Assembly (NCBI GenBank): GCA_039105265.1
Contig: JAPFFF010000006.1
Location: forward strand, 3,968,001-4,032,000
Length of the DNA: 64,000 nt
Direction of reading: 5' to 3'
DNA from: Tritrichomonas musculus
Lineage: Eukaryota; Parabasalia; Tritrichomonadida; Tritrichomonadidae
Of this stretch, positions 28,632 to 38,124 are shown in pieces. Position 1 is the stretch's first letter; the number at the start of each line of letters is the position of its first letter. Under the pieces are notes generated by a model, which did no database searches, was not told the origin of the DNA, and saw only the letters and a program-made list of their open reading frames with translations. The position numbers and the translations under genes are program-made.

Positions 28632-28880
28632 CTGGATTTAGCGTCGGGTACATTTCAATCGTGGTAAATATTTTTTTGTAGTCATTAATGACAAACTTTT
28701 TGTGAAGAGAACTTTTTGAACAGGAAACTTTTTGAATTATTAACTTTTTGAATACGCGAACGATAGAACTTTTTGAATGTCTGGCTTTTTGAATGGGGTC
28801 CAGGGGCGGGAGCCCTTGGAGTAGTCTCGAGCGTAGCGAAGAGGGTAGGCTGTGCAAGGCATGGCCTACCGTATACTACT
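28632..28880 (-). repeat. Polinton right terminal inverted repeat (249 bp)
   Basis: It is the complement of 3788-4036, about 99% alike. The mirrored start codon of the first gene is present here too but runs out of the repeat into a short frame, so no gene is called. Confidence 0.95.
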
Positions 28881-28885
28881 TTGTT
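28881..28885. repeat. Polinton target-site duplication, right
   Basis: TTGTT, same as 3783-3787. Confidence 0.85.
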
Positions 28886-29353
28886 ATTCTCCGATTCTCG
28901 AGATCGATAATTGATTGACTTTTTGATATCGATACATAAATATGCACAGATTCTCGAGATCGATTTCAGAGATCGAGAATTTTTTTTCTCAGCTTTTGAT
29001 ATCAGAATTTTCAATTAAACTTTTTGATAAATATATGATCGTAATTTAATCTCAAATATTTCAATAAAAAGAATGCATTTTTTGATTTTAATCTTAAAAT
29101 AAACATCAATAAATTATATTATTTATTTTTAAATATTATAAAATCACAAATACTAATTATATAAAAAGATAAATCTGTTTGAGATCTCGAGATCTCGGTA
29201 ATTGATATCAAGTTTACAATTATTTTTATATCACATTTCATATATGATATCTTGATAATCGATAATCTCGATATCAGATTTGTAAACTGATAATAGAGTA
29301 TCAGATGCAAAAAAGTGACGTTTTTGATATCGATTCTCAAAATAACAAGTCTA
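28886..29353. repeat. Main body of the split 478-bp element, CTCGAGATC/GATATCGA arrays
   Basis: Words CTCGAGATC, GAGATCTCG and GATATCGA recur at both ends of this stretch, with AT-rich filler between. It is the remainder of the short element described under 3778-29353. No gene is seen here or in the following spacer 29362-29734, which is plain AT-rich sequence. Confidence 0.65.
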
Positions 29354-29766
29354 TATAAGAATAAATTTTTAAGTTCATTTTTTCAAAATTATTTAAAATA
29401 ATATATATCGAAAAATCTTCTATCAAGTTTTTTTTTTATTTAAAAAATTGCATTAATATTATAATTATAAAATATTTTTATTAATTATTTAGAAATCTTA
29501 TGGTTTTTTGTTTTTCGTGTCACTTTTTCCGGATTATCGAACCTATTGACTAATCTTTGCTTTTTCTATCTTTTCCGTTAATAACTTTTTAAATGCTTAC
29601 CGTATTTAAATGATTTGAATGGTTTATACATTCAATTTATTGTTAAAAAATATCTTATGAGCATTCAAATTTCAATATTTTTTCTCAATTTTTGAGAGAA
29701 AGTTTCTTTCCAAAAGTCATCAGATGGAAAAACCGATTATCTTTTGAAAAAAAAAATTTTTCTTAA

Positions 29767-30113
29767 GGTTCTCCTTCCCTAAAAAAATGTATATTATTCA
29801 ATATTGAATTAACTCATAGAATATATAATTCAATAGAGCATTTTTCGGAAAAAGTTTTGGTGAAAAATAAAAATATTTGGCCTCAACGATTAAATCTTAT
29901 TTTATTCAAAATTTTATTGAATCTTTAATTCTATGATTTCTATCTGTAAAAAAACAAAATTGGTAAGATTTCATAAATATATTTTTATTCAATCATTTGA
30001 AATATATATCTATATAAATTTTATATTTTAATTCATTTTTAAAAACGATATTTATGTATATTTTATTTGTGAAATCTCATTGAATTTAATCTTATGAATT
30101 TGAAAGGAGAACC
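29767..30113. mobile_element. TTAA-flanked (piggyBac-like) short element, 347 bp
   Basis: It begins GGTTCTCCTT and ends AAGGAGAACC, with TTAA immediately outside both ends (29763-29766, 30114-30117). The flanking DNA, minus one TTAA, matches a second copy of the host repeat at 34260-34385, which reads straight through a single TTAA (around 34288). That second copy is an empty site and shows that the element inserted at TTAA with duplication of TTAA, as piggyBac transposases do. No transposase is encoded. Confidence 0.8.
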
Positions 30114-30117
30114 TTAA

Positions 30118-30201
30118 AATTATTTTTTCAGAAAAAATATTCAATTTTTTCTTAACTTGATCGTCGACCCCCATTTTATTGAATGAGACCCCAATTTTTT
30201 T
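30118..30201. repeat. Dispersed repeat copy (partner at 34290-34385)
   Basis: After the TTAA the sequence runs through TTCTTAACTTGATCGTCGAC and TTTTATTGAATGAGACCCC, and matches 34290-34375 with few differences. The left part of this repeat lies before the TTAA element at 29735-29766. Confidence 0.75.
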
Positions 30202-30534
30202 GGGTGTTACACAGTTAAAAGCAGCTTCCGCCTCTCAAAAAGTTTTAACTAATTCGCAGAGGTCATTCAAAATTTTGAATAGAAAGTGTATTTTTTATTC
30301 AAATTTTACAGGTTACTTCATTTTTACCGCGTCTTACCCCCAGCCGCGGGGTCTCGGCTCCGCTTCGCTTCGCTCAACTGCGCTCGACGCCCGCTAGGGG
30401 GTATGTAGACGTCGGGAAAAATGATGTAAAAATAGTAATAATTTGAGTAAAAAATACACTTTCTATTCAAAATTTTGAAATAATCTTATCAAAATATAAC
30501 TTTTTGAGAAGCGGATGCTGCTTTAAACTGTATA
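30202..30534. mobile_element. Short inverted-repeat element with a G+C-rich core
   Basis: CAGTTAAAAGCAGCTTCCGC near 30210 is matched, inverted and with a few changes, by GCGGATGCTGCTTTAAACTG near 30523. Further in, TTCAAAATTTTGAATAGAAAGTGTATTTTT is mirrored around 30450-30480. The arms thus fold over nearly the whole length. In the middle (30330-30412) is an abruptly G+C-rich island with CCGCTTCGCTTCGCTC and CGCTCGACGCCC words and outer TACCCCC/GGGGGTA arms, itself hairpin-forming and similar in style to the G+C-rich tip of the Polinton repeat. Sequence is quoted only in part; the element looks like a nested MITE. Confidence 0.55.
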
Positions 30535-30671
30535 TCACCCCTATTTTTTTGGGGCACTTTAGAATGATTTCACCACTTTTTGAATTAATGTTTTAAAATT
30601 TGCCCTTTTGATTTTCTATAGAGGAAATTCTATAGAAATTAATTCAATTTTGTCAAAATAAATCAATTTTA

Positions 30672-33600
30672 ATGTCTGTTTACACAGTTCGATATAAGCT
30701 TGACAAAAGCAAAATACATACAATTAAAGTTCCAACAGATTCTTCAATAAAGGGTTTACTAGAATTAGTTAATGAAAAACATCATCTTAAGTTAAAAACA
30801 ATATATCTGAAGAGCTACCTTGCTTTTTTGGACCTTGACGACCAATTATCAGATTGGCCTCCTGACGAAGAGGATGCCATATTTTTTTTTTCAGAAAATG
30901 ACGATTTAAATCCTGAAGATTTTGAAGATGCTCCCAAAGAAGCCGACGAAGATGCCGAAGATCATTCATCGAGTGAATCTGAGAGTGGAGATGAAATAAA
31001 ACCAATAAGTTCTAGCAAATCATCTAAATCTTCATCTAAATCCCCTGAATATCCATCTGTCCCCAAAATGTCTTACCCATCTATACCAACAGTAGGAAAA
31101 GAAAAGCCTCTCGATAGCTTACTAGAAACACAGTTAAAAGGTTCTTTTCGAGCCAAATTTACACCAAAGCGTTTTGAAGATGACAGCGAGCCAGATGAAT
31201 TTTACGTTTATTCAACAAAAGATTATAACTCGATAACAAACCCCACGAAAATCAATCTTCCGTTAAATTCAACCTATGAAGATACAGAAAAAGAAATACG
31301 AAAATCGTTAAGCATTAAAAAAGACTTACAGCTACATATTTATTTACCATCTGGAATTCCGTTCGTTAAAAAATATGGTAAAAAAAACGAAAAAAACAAA
31401 CTTGGCAACTTCTTTAATCAATTTGAAAACGCAAAACATGTTTTATATGTTGTGATAACAAGGGAGATCGATCAAAAAGTTCTTGATGACGTTGTCAGTG
31501 AAGTTTGTAGTGCAAAGGATGAAAAAATGAGACTTCTTCTGTGCCCAATATCCAAATGCGCTGGTATTGGATATTCACGAATTGCATGCCTTTTAGGAAC
31601 ATTCTACTACAGAGGATTACGAACTTATAACTTTATAAATTCTGTTGCACGTTGTACTGGATTTGCACCACTTATATCTTGCCTTTCATCTATGCTTTAC
31701 CATGAGAAAATTACTGGGCTTATGCTAGCAACCGTAACAGCTTCACTTCATACGCTTTTTTCAACGCTTTTACCAAAATCTACCGAACCAAAAGACGTTT
31801 TTACCAGGTGCTTAGAATGCGCTTGTTATATAGTTCATATTGAAGAAGCTTATATGAGTGAGAAAAAGAAAGAAAAGAAAAAAGCTCAGTCAAAGCAAGA
31901 AATAATAAAAATAATAGATATTGATAAAGATGAGGGATCAGAAACTATTTCTTATCTTCAAAACTGTCATATAGAAGGAGTTTTTTACCAATATTCACCT
32001 GATATTGATGACGATGATAATTTTGAAATAGCTATTCTAGAGAAAATCCCGACTTTCAAAATAATTGAAGATATTTTCAATAACTATGCTTCCTTCCGCC
32101 CATTACCTCCACTCTCTGCAAGACAAGTTAATATTACCTGTATCATACAATATGTTAAAGGGCAAACATTGCTTTACGTCGGTTCAAAAAATGAGGATGG
32201 CCCTGAAGAAAAGATCAACATCATTGATCCATTTATAGGTGAAGTAAGAACAACTGATGTTGAAAAATTAGCAAGTGACGTTGAAAAATATTCGGAAGAA
32301 GCAGCTCCTTTGATTGAAGCAGAAGATGTTGAAGAACTGATTGTTATATTGTTTGATGTTTCAGGTTCAATGCTATCCCAATATGGCGTCAAAAAGATGG
32401 CAGTTAAAAGGAAATATGATAGGACTAAAGAACCACCAGTTCCAGTTGTTGGGGATACAGACAGGTTTTCAATTGCTACTCAATATCTTATTACATTTTT
32501 GAATAGATCTTTCGGATTTAAACTTCCACAACTTATTAGCCTAATATCATTCAATGATCAACCTAAAGAGGTATGCGACTTTACTCCGTTAGGACCTAAA
32601 ATAGAAACAGCAGCAGCAGAAAATATCAAAATTTCTGGTACATCACACGTTTGGGATGCTCTTGATTATTCAATAACAAAACTCAATGAATTTAATAAAG
32701 ATAAGGAGTATCCGAACGCGAAACCAAGAATTCTCATATTTTCAGATGGCATTGACTTAGGTTCCGAAAAGAAACAAGAAAAGGTTTGCCAGAGGGCAAT
32801 AGATTCAGGAATTATTGTGGATTCTGTTATTGTTTCCCTTGTTGATTCATGCGAAAGTCTTTGCAAATTCGCGCATTTAACTGGTGGATATTCACTCCGA
32901 ACAGAAGATTTTAATGACGTCAATTCTTTGTTTGAAAAAGAATCTTTCTTGTCACTCAAACTAAGACCAAGGCCAGTAATACCAACCGAAAAGATTACCA
33001 AAGACGTTTTTAATAACGCAGATGATAATTTTGACAATGAAGTTGATAACTATGATTTCATAACCAAAACACACAGGGTTGCACTTTCAACTCCCAACTT
33101 TGTTATGAGTGAAGCCAAAAAGTCTAAGAAACAGCCTGAAAGACAAGTATTACGATTATTAAGAGAAATGAAAATATTCCAACTAGCGAATGATGATACA
33201 ATTAAACTTTACATAAATTCAAAAGACATTAACAATTGGAAAGTTTACATGCTTGGCCCCGATGATACTTTCTATTCTGATCGTTGGTGGTATTTATCAA
33301 TTACTTTCTCAGAAGGATATCCATTACAGCCACCTCTTTTCAGGTTTATTACTGTTCCATATCATATCAATATTTCTGAGGATGGACGTGTTTGCGCAAG
33401 TTTCTTGTACAAATCATATCGTTCTTCTTATTCAGTTTATGAACTCGTTACTAAAGTAAAGGAATTACTTAAGAACCCAGAAGAGAAATCCCCAATTTCA
33501 GTTTATAAGAGAATGCTTTACTTTAAAGATAGGGACGAATATGATATCAAAGTTCAGGACATCGCCGATACTACACCAGATAGCGTTAAAACTTATTTGA

Positions 33601-33773
33601 AAGGATGTTCTATTGATGATGATGCTAAATTCAAAGTTAGCGAAAAAGATTTCGAAAATCAAGATGAAGAAGTAATTGATGATATTGATTCTTTATTCGA
33701 TCCTGATGTTCCAAGACCAGATTATCTTGGACCTACTCTAATTGAAGATATTCTTCCCGACGATCTATTCTAA
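30672..33773 (+). CDS. Ubiquitin-like / vWA / E2 (UBC) fusion protein, 1033 aa
   Basis: Residues 1-78 look like a ubiquitin-fold domain (VYTVRYKLDKSKIHTIKVPT, then FLDLDDQLSDW). An acidic Ser-rich linker (80-130) and an unassigned helical part (270-400) follow. From about 555 there is a von Willebrand A domain: VILFDVSGSM carries the DxSxS metal site near 562-566, and FSDGID near 696 fits its later Asp. From about 824 to 965 there is a ubiquitin-conjugating (E2) fold: GPDDTFYSDRWWYLSITFSE, YPLQPPLFRF, then ISEDGRVCASFL with Cys908 in the active-site place. I infer an E2 or E2-like enzyme whose vWA part selects a partner. The start gives a leader of almost no length. It is the only gene between 29.4 and 37.6 kb and is bracketed by mobile repeats. 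Confidence 0.8.
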   Translation: MSVYTVRYKLDKSKIHTIKVPTDSSIKGLLELVNEKHHLKLKTIYLKSYLAFLDLDDQLSDWPPDEEDAIFFFSENDDLNPEDFEDAPKEADEDAEDHSSSESESGDEIKPISSSKSSKSSSKSPEYPSVPKMSYPSIPTVGKEKPLDSLLETQLKGSFRAKFTPKRFEDDSEPDEFYVYSTKDYNSITNPTKINLPLNSTYEDTEKEIRKSLSIKKDLQLHIYLPSGIPFVKKYGKKNEKNKLGNFFNQFENAKHVLYVVITREIDQKVLDDVVSEVCSAKDEKMRLLLCPISKCAGIGYSRIACLLGTFYYRGLRTYNFINSVARCTGFAPLISCLSSMLYHEKITGLMLATVTASLHTLFSTLLPKSTEPKDVFTRCLECACYIVHIEEAYMSEKKKEKKKAQSKQEIIKIIDIDKDEGSETISYLQNCHIEGVFYQYSPDIDDDDNFEIAILEKIPTFKIIEDIFNNYASFRPLPPLSARQVNITCIIQYVKGQTLLYVGSKNEDGPEEKINIIDPFIGEVRTTDVEKLASDVEKYSEEAAPLIEAEDVEELIVILFDVSGSMLSQYGVKKMAVKRKYDRTKEPPVPVVGDTDRFSIATQYLITFLNRSFGFKLPQLISLISFNDQPKEVCDFTPLGPKIETAAAENIKISGTSHVWDALDYSITKLNEFNKDKEYPNAKPRILIFSDGIDLGSEKKQEKVCQRAIDSGIIVDSVIVSLVDSCESLCKFAHLTGGYSLRTEDFNDVNSLFEKESFLSLKLRPRPVIPTEKITKDVFNNADDNFDNEVDNYDFITKTHRVALSTPNFVMSEAKKSKKQPERQVLRLLREMKIFQLANDDTIKLYINSKDINNWKVYMLGPDDTFYSDRWWYLSITFSEGYPLQPPLFRFITVPYHINISEDGRVCASFLYKSYRSSYSVYELVTKVKELLKNPEEKSPISVYKRMLYFKDRDEYDIKVQDIADTTPDSVKTYLKGCSIDDDAKFKVSEKDFENQDEEVIDDIDSLFDPDVPRPDYLGPTLIEDILPDDLF

Positions 33774-33924
33774 ATGAACATTCATCATAAGCTTTATATA
33801 CATACAATACACTTCTTTATTAAGTACAAAAAACTACAAATTCAATATTTAATATATATAAAACCCATATTTTTTAGATTTATTCATAGTTTGCATTTTT
33901 TTTTTTTTTTTGATTTCTTTTTTA

Positions 33925-34011
33925 TTAAATCGAAAAATGCTCTATTGAATTATTTATTCTATGAGTTAATTCAATATAGAAATATTTACATTTTTTTTGG
34001 GAAGGAGAACC
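33925..34011. repeat. Inverted copy of the left end of the TTAA element
   Basis: This stretch is the complement, with few changes, of 29767-29850 and ends GGAGAACC followed by TTAA (34012-34015). The matching other end was not found nearby, so it is a solo end. The two ends face each other across the vWA/E2 gene, 4.2 kb apart. Confidence 0.7.
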
Positions 34012-34159
34012 TTAATTCAATTATTCGATATGATTTTATCTATTTATAGTTTAGGAAAAACAAACATGAATTTTCTAAGTGGTATAATTGTAATCAGATA
34101 CCACTTGTTCGACTCAATCCTGTGCCTTATTTTTTTTAAACTATTTAAAAAAAAAATTT

Positions 34160-34384
34160 AAAGTGAGAGAAATAAAGGGGGGTCGATTCAAAAAATAGGG
34201 GGCCGATTCAAAAAATAATTAATTTCAAGGGAAAACGATAATAAAAATTTATTTTGAGAAAAAAATATTTGAAAAAAAATTTTTTTCTTAAAATTATATT
34301 TTCTGAAAAAATATTCAATTTTTTCTTAACTTGATCGTCGACCCCTATTTTATTGAATGAGACCCCTGTTTTTTTGGGGCACTT
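34160..34384. mobile_element. Imperfect inverted-repeat element; empty site for the TTAA element
   Basis: The left part (AAAGTG, then GGGGGGTCGATTCAA and GGGGGCCGATTCAA) is mirrored by the right part (GGGTCGACGATCAAG-type words, then GGGGCACTTT) in inverted order. In the middle it reads TTCTTAAAATTATA with one TTAA, where the copy at 29735-30201 carries the 347-bp insertion. Confidence 0.6.
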
Positions 34385-34440
34385 TATATTAATTTAAAAC
34401 TTTGTTAAACGCATCCAAAAGCTAAATATTGCATTCGTGC

Positions 34441-34977
34441 CAGCGATGTTTACCGGTTACTTACGGTAGCCATTTTAACCGTTTTTACCGTACCGGTAAT
34501 ACCTGTCAAACCGTCGGTATTAGGGATTACCGGTACAAATACTTAATTACCGGTTGATATTTGTACTTTTGTTAAGTGTTTTTTTCGGTAATTATCCGGT
34601 AAATTTAATGAAAACTTTTTTAATAATTTAAAAAATTGTATAAAAAATATCAAATTATATGACTGTGAAAAAAAATCAAAATATATGATTTTCGTTTTAC
34701 AGTATAATTAATAATAAATAATAGCTTTAAATTGAAAGCTTTTTCATAAGAAAAAAATTATTTAAAATTTATATTAATATAAAGGTACATACCGGTAACG
34801 ATATAAAAGTACTATAAGATACCTAACTGTAAACCGGCGATAATGTGTCTTTACCGGCGGTTTTTTTTTACATCGTTACCGGTACGTACCCAATACCGCG
34901 TTTAAAATACCGGTAATTACCGGTAAGCGGTAATCTCTACGGTATCCGGTAAAAGTCGTAACCGGTAAACATCGCTG
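34441..34977. mobile_element. hAT-like short element with TACCGGT motif arrays (537 bp)
   Basis: The left end CAGCGATGTTTACCGGTTA is exactly mirrored at the right end (to 34977). The 8-bp word ATTCGTGC stands directly before (34433-34440) and directly after (34978-34985). CAG-ended termini with 8-bp duplications are typical of hAT elements. The words ACCGGT, TACCGG and CGGTAA recur about twenty times within 150 bp of each end, with an AT-rich middle. No transposase. Confidence 0.88.
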
Positions 34978-35130
34978 ATTCGTGCTATCTTAATTTTATT
35001 ATATTCTGCTTTTAACTGAAATTCTTCAAAATTTTAAATATCAATAAGATGAGGAAAAAAAAATACAAGTAAATAAATCATAATGAATTAATCAAATATA
35101 TTAGGGAAAATTCTAATGAATTTGATCATA

Positions 35131-37352
35131 GGTGTGCTAAAATTTTGTAAAGTGTCAAAATAAAGTACTCAAAAGAGGTGCGGACAGGGTGAAGTGATTT
35201 AGATTCGCACCAAAATTTGCATATATTAATTATTTTTTATGAGCATTATAATGATATAATTGTTTTTTATTTTCGTCCACGGGGCCGACTTGTGGCGATA
35301 TATGTTTTTTTTTCTGAGGTAGAAAAATATAAACCACTGAAAAAAATATAAAAATATGTAAACTATAGAAATTATATAATTAAGAGAAAAATCTATTATT
35401 TAGAAGAAAAAAAGTAATAAAAACATGATAAAAATCATTTTTATACTATTTAAAAAAATGTGTCTCGTTTGTTATTATTTAATTATTAATGTATGATATA
35501 GTTTCCACTTAAATTGGCCCAAAAAAAAATTGAGAAAATGAAAATGGGCCAAATTTAATAAAAAAAAGTATTTTAAAATTATATTATTAATATATAATTG
35601 TTATATATTTTATATATATCATATAATAATTATAATATAATAAAATAATAAATTACATATTAAGATATGAATTTAAATGCAACGACTCTCAATTATTATT
35701 TACTATATTCTCAATTTTATTCTCGAAGATTTTTTTATTCAAAATTTATGAAAAAAAAATTAATGAAAAAAACTTTCTACATTTGATTTAAATTTTAATT
35801 AAACTTCAAAATATATAAAGAAAATTATTTATTTCATTTCTCTCAAATTAACATTTTATGCGAAACGATTTGAATTTATAATTGTTCAATATTTAGAATA
35901 TACAGTTATATAAAGTTTATTAATTGTTTATATTTATTTTAAATATTTTTATAGTATATATAATATTATTAAAAGTTATATAATCTATGATATGCATATA
36001 AATATAAAAAGATATTTGCTTAATATTTTAATAAAAATTTTTTATTGAAAAAAAATCGTTATTAATGTTTATGATTTTAAAATTGATATTTGCAGCTCAG
36101 CCCCCTGAATCAAATTAAACTAAATTTGGCATATCTTTATTAAATTAAATGTAAAATATATAAATGTAATTATAATCTAAATAAATTCTTTATTTATTTA
36201 GATATTTCAAAAAAATATGTAAAAATTCATTAAAATGAACTTTTTAACAAAATATGAAATATTTATAAAATAATAAAATGCATAATTAATCATTAATTTC
36301 CAATATATATAATAATTAATCATTATAAATTCAATTCATCCATCAGGTGGCTGGATTGGGTTATTTTCATAGGATACTTGTTTGTGTTATTATAACTTAT
36401 ATAAATGATATTTTAAAACATTTAAATAATAAATATATAAAATAAGTGCACTATAATATAATATCAAAATGTTATTTAGTAATTATTAATACATAAAAAG
36501 ATATACATATTTTTATAAACGTTAAAAATGTAAATTAGGTGTCCGCACCTCTTACTCAAATCATTTTTTACGGTCAGATGCCACCATAATGATATATTAT
36601 TAATATTTTATCACATATATACTATTTTTTAAATAATAAATCTTGATTTACCATACATTTTTGAGATATTTTTAATTATTTTTAGACAATTTTTTAAATG
36701 TTTTTTTGGTCGGAAATAGGATTTTTCTATGATTATTTTATCGCTGCTATTTATAAAAAGATAACTAAAAAACATGATGAAAGCCACTGAAGATGGCAAA
36801 GAATGTAAAGAATTTAAGAAAAAATAAGAATAATATGCCTAATACATCATTTTTGATGAACTAGCAGAAAAAATCGAAGTTTATGAATATTTTATGCAAA
36901 ATATCAGATAAATATATGATATTATCCATAAACTTGCATATTATGAAGGATATTAATAATAAATATAAATAACATATACGATTTGAATTTCAAAAAAAAA
37001 ATTATGAATTATGATATAATGCATAGGTCATAAAAGAAACCAAAATGGAAGAATTTAATATATTTTCCCCTAATTTCACCGAGTATGCTTATAATAAGTA
37101 AAAAATTATCCACCAAATATTCAATTGAAACTTTCTAAGAATAATTCAAATTTAAAATTTTGAATTAAAGTTTACATTCAAAAAATTCTCGGATGAAAAA
37201 TATATAATATCTTAAAAATGTATGGTAAAAATTATTTAAAAATTATAAATATAAATATAATTAGAAATATAAAGGTTTATAATTAAAATTCATACCAATC
37301 CTCCGTAAAATTTAAATTTCTGACACTTTACAAAATTTTAGCACACCAATAT
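35131..37352. mobile_element. Larger inverted-repeat element with nested insertion
   Basis: GGTGTGCTAAAATTTTGTAA (from 35131, continuing AAGTGTCA) is mirrored at 37321-37352. Weaker similarity (ATTTGATCA) continues outside both ends, so the outer limits are uncertain and no clean target duplication is seen. A second element (35174-36552) lies inside. No transposase frame is visible in the 2.2 kb; the rest is AT-rich filler. Confidence 0.6.
35174..36552. mobile_element. Nested element with 8-bp target duplication (1.38 kb)
   Basis: AGAGGTGCGGACA at 35174 is exactly mirrored at 36540-36552, and TACTCAAA flanks both sides (35166-35173, 36553-36560). The interior is extremely AT-rich with no gene. 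The 8-bp duplication points to a hAT-like or related transposase acting in trans. Confidence 0.75.
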
Positions 37353-37666
37353 TTGATCAAATAAAAATACCTGTTTTATTTTAGGTAAAAAATTGACCTC
37401 AACGATCAATATTTTTTAAAATTTTTCTCTTCTCCCCGGCTCGACAACATTTTTCGCAAACAAAAAGCAATTATTTGACCTTTTTTGATCGTTATTAATT
37501 GAAAAAATTGAGAGGATATTTGGTGACCCAATTACTACGTTTTTTTTGACCCATTTTTCTTTTTTTGGCCCACCCAGTGCCACCCTAATAATAATACGAT
37601 TTGTTTTGAGAAAAGATAAATTTAAAATTTAAAAAGTGAAGTTCACAGAGACCGTTTAAAAACATA
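37353..37666. other. Spacer before the OB-fold gene
   Basis: AT-rich. It contains AAAAAGCAATTATTTGACCTT followed by TGATCG (from about 37464), also seen at about 862-890, so a dispersed repeat word. A TCACA word at 37643-37647, about 20 bp before the start codon, fits the trichomonad initiator consensus TCA(Y)(W), but this is a short match. Confidence 0.35.
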
Positions 37667-38032
37667 ATGAGTGACGAAAATTTTATCTTTGATCCAAGTG
37701 ATTATGCGAGATATGCATCTATTGAAGATGTTCTCAATAATAAGGCATATGCAAAGAAAAAAGTCAGAGTTTTAGGAACAATTGTTCAAAACGATAGACA
37801 ATCGAAGATAATATATCTTGCCGGCAAAAATAACGACGTAAAGATCGAATGCTCTATTCCAGATGATTTCATTAATATTATTGAAGAAAATCAGACATAT
37901 CAAATTATTGGTATTGTTGAATCATCACATATTCCAACAATCAACACAATTATTGTCAAGCCACTAAATAGTGTTGATCAATCGGCTTACAATTTTGCTG
38001 TTCACAAATTTAACGAATTTGTATTTCAATGA
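37667..38032 (+). CDS. Small OB-fold protein, RPA3/RPA14-like
   Basis: The 121-aa protein has alternating beta strands: KKVRVLGTIVQNDRQSKIIYLAG (about 32-55), VKIECSIPDD, then YQIIGIVESSHIPTINTIIV (about 84-104) and a C-terminal helix AYNFAVHKFNEFVFQ. This strand order with a final helix is that of the small subunit of replication protein A, which trimerises through that helix. Length agrees with RPA3 (110-125 aa). Similar small OB proteins exist in telomere complexes (Ten1), so the exact identity is open. Gene is intron-free and ends 93 bp before the stop of the convergent phosphatase gene. Confidence 0.55.
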   Translation: MSDENFIFDPSDYARYASIEDVLNNKAYAKKKVRVLGTIVQNDRQSKIIYLAGKNNDVKIECSIPDDFINIIEENQTYQIIGIVESSHIPTINTIIVKPLNSVDQSAYNFAVHKFNEFVFQ

Positions 38033-38124
38033 ACTTTTTTGATAATCTATTTGTTTTAATTAAAAATATTTAAATTATATATTATAATCCATAATATTTT
38101 TATAAAAATAAAATAATAAAACTG

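Larger units (their letters stand above)
3788..28880 (+). mobile_element. Maverick/Polinton element, looks whole
   Basis: The element is 25.1 kb, bounded by 249-bp terminal inverted repeats beginning AGTAGTATAC, with the 5-bp direct repeat TTGTT on either side (3783-3787, 28881-28885). It encodes the hallmark set: RNase H-fold integrase, A32/FtsK-type packaging ATPase, protein-primed family B DNA polymerase and candidate double and single jelly-roll capsid proteins, plus accessory genes. The first ten genes run rightward, the polymerase and one GIY-YIG gene run leftward, and two giant genes run rightward to the end. I saw no clear break in the main frames, and the terminal repeats are about 99% alike, so the copy looks whole and recent. 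I did not recognise a maturation protease among its products. Confidence 0.95.
3778..29353. mobile_element. 478-bp inverted-repeat element split by the Polinton
   Basis: TAGACTTGTTAT sits at 3778 just before the Polinton (its last bases are the TTGTT duplication), and its complement ends at 29353 beyond it. The near-identical words TATATGAA (3770-3777) and TATAAGAA (29354-29361) flank the pair, 7 of 8 bases alike. Without the Polinton and one copy of its target duplication the element would be 10 + 468 = 478 bp. Its body (28886-29353) is crowded with CTCGAGATC and GATATCGA words, again private motif arrays near the ends. The Polinton therefore landed 10 bp inside the end of an older hAT-like short element. 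Confidence 0.65.

Noticed and set aside
28618-28857. Frame in the right terminal repeat
   Set aside because: It is the mirror image of the start of the first gene and stops just past the repeat.
30179-30397. 72-codon frame before the vWA/E2 gene
   Set aside because: It spans one arm and the G+C-rich core of an inverted-repeat element.
34441-34977. Possible telomere-like or satellite array (TACCGGT words)
   Set aside because: Exact inverted ends and an 8-bp duplication show a transposon instead.
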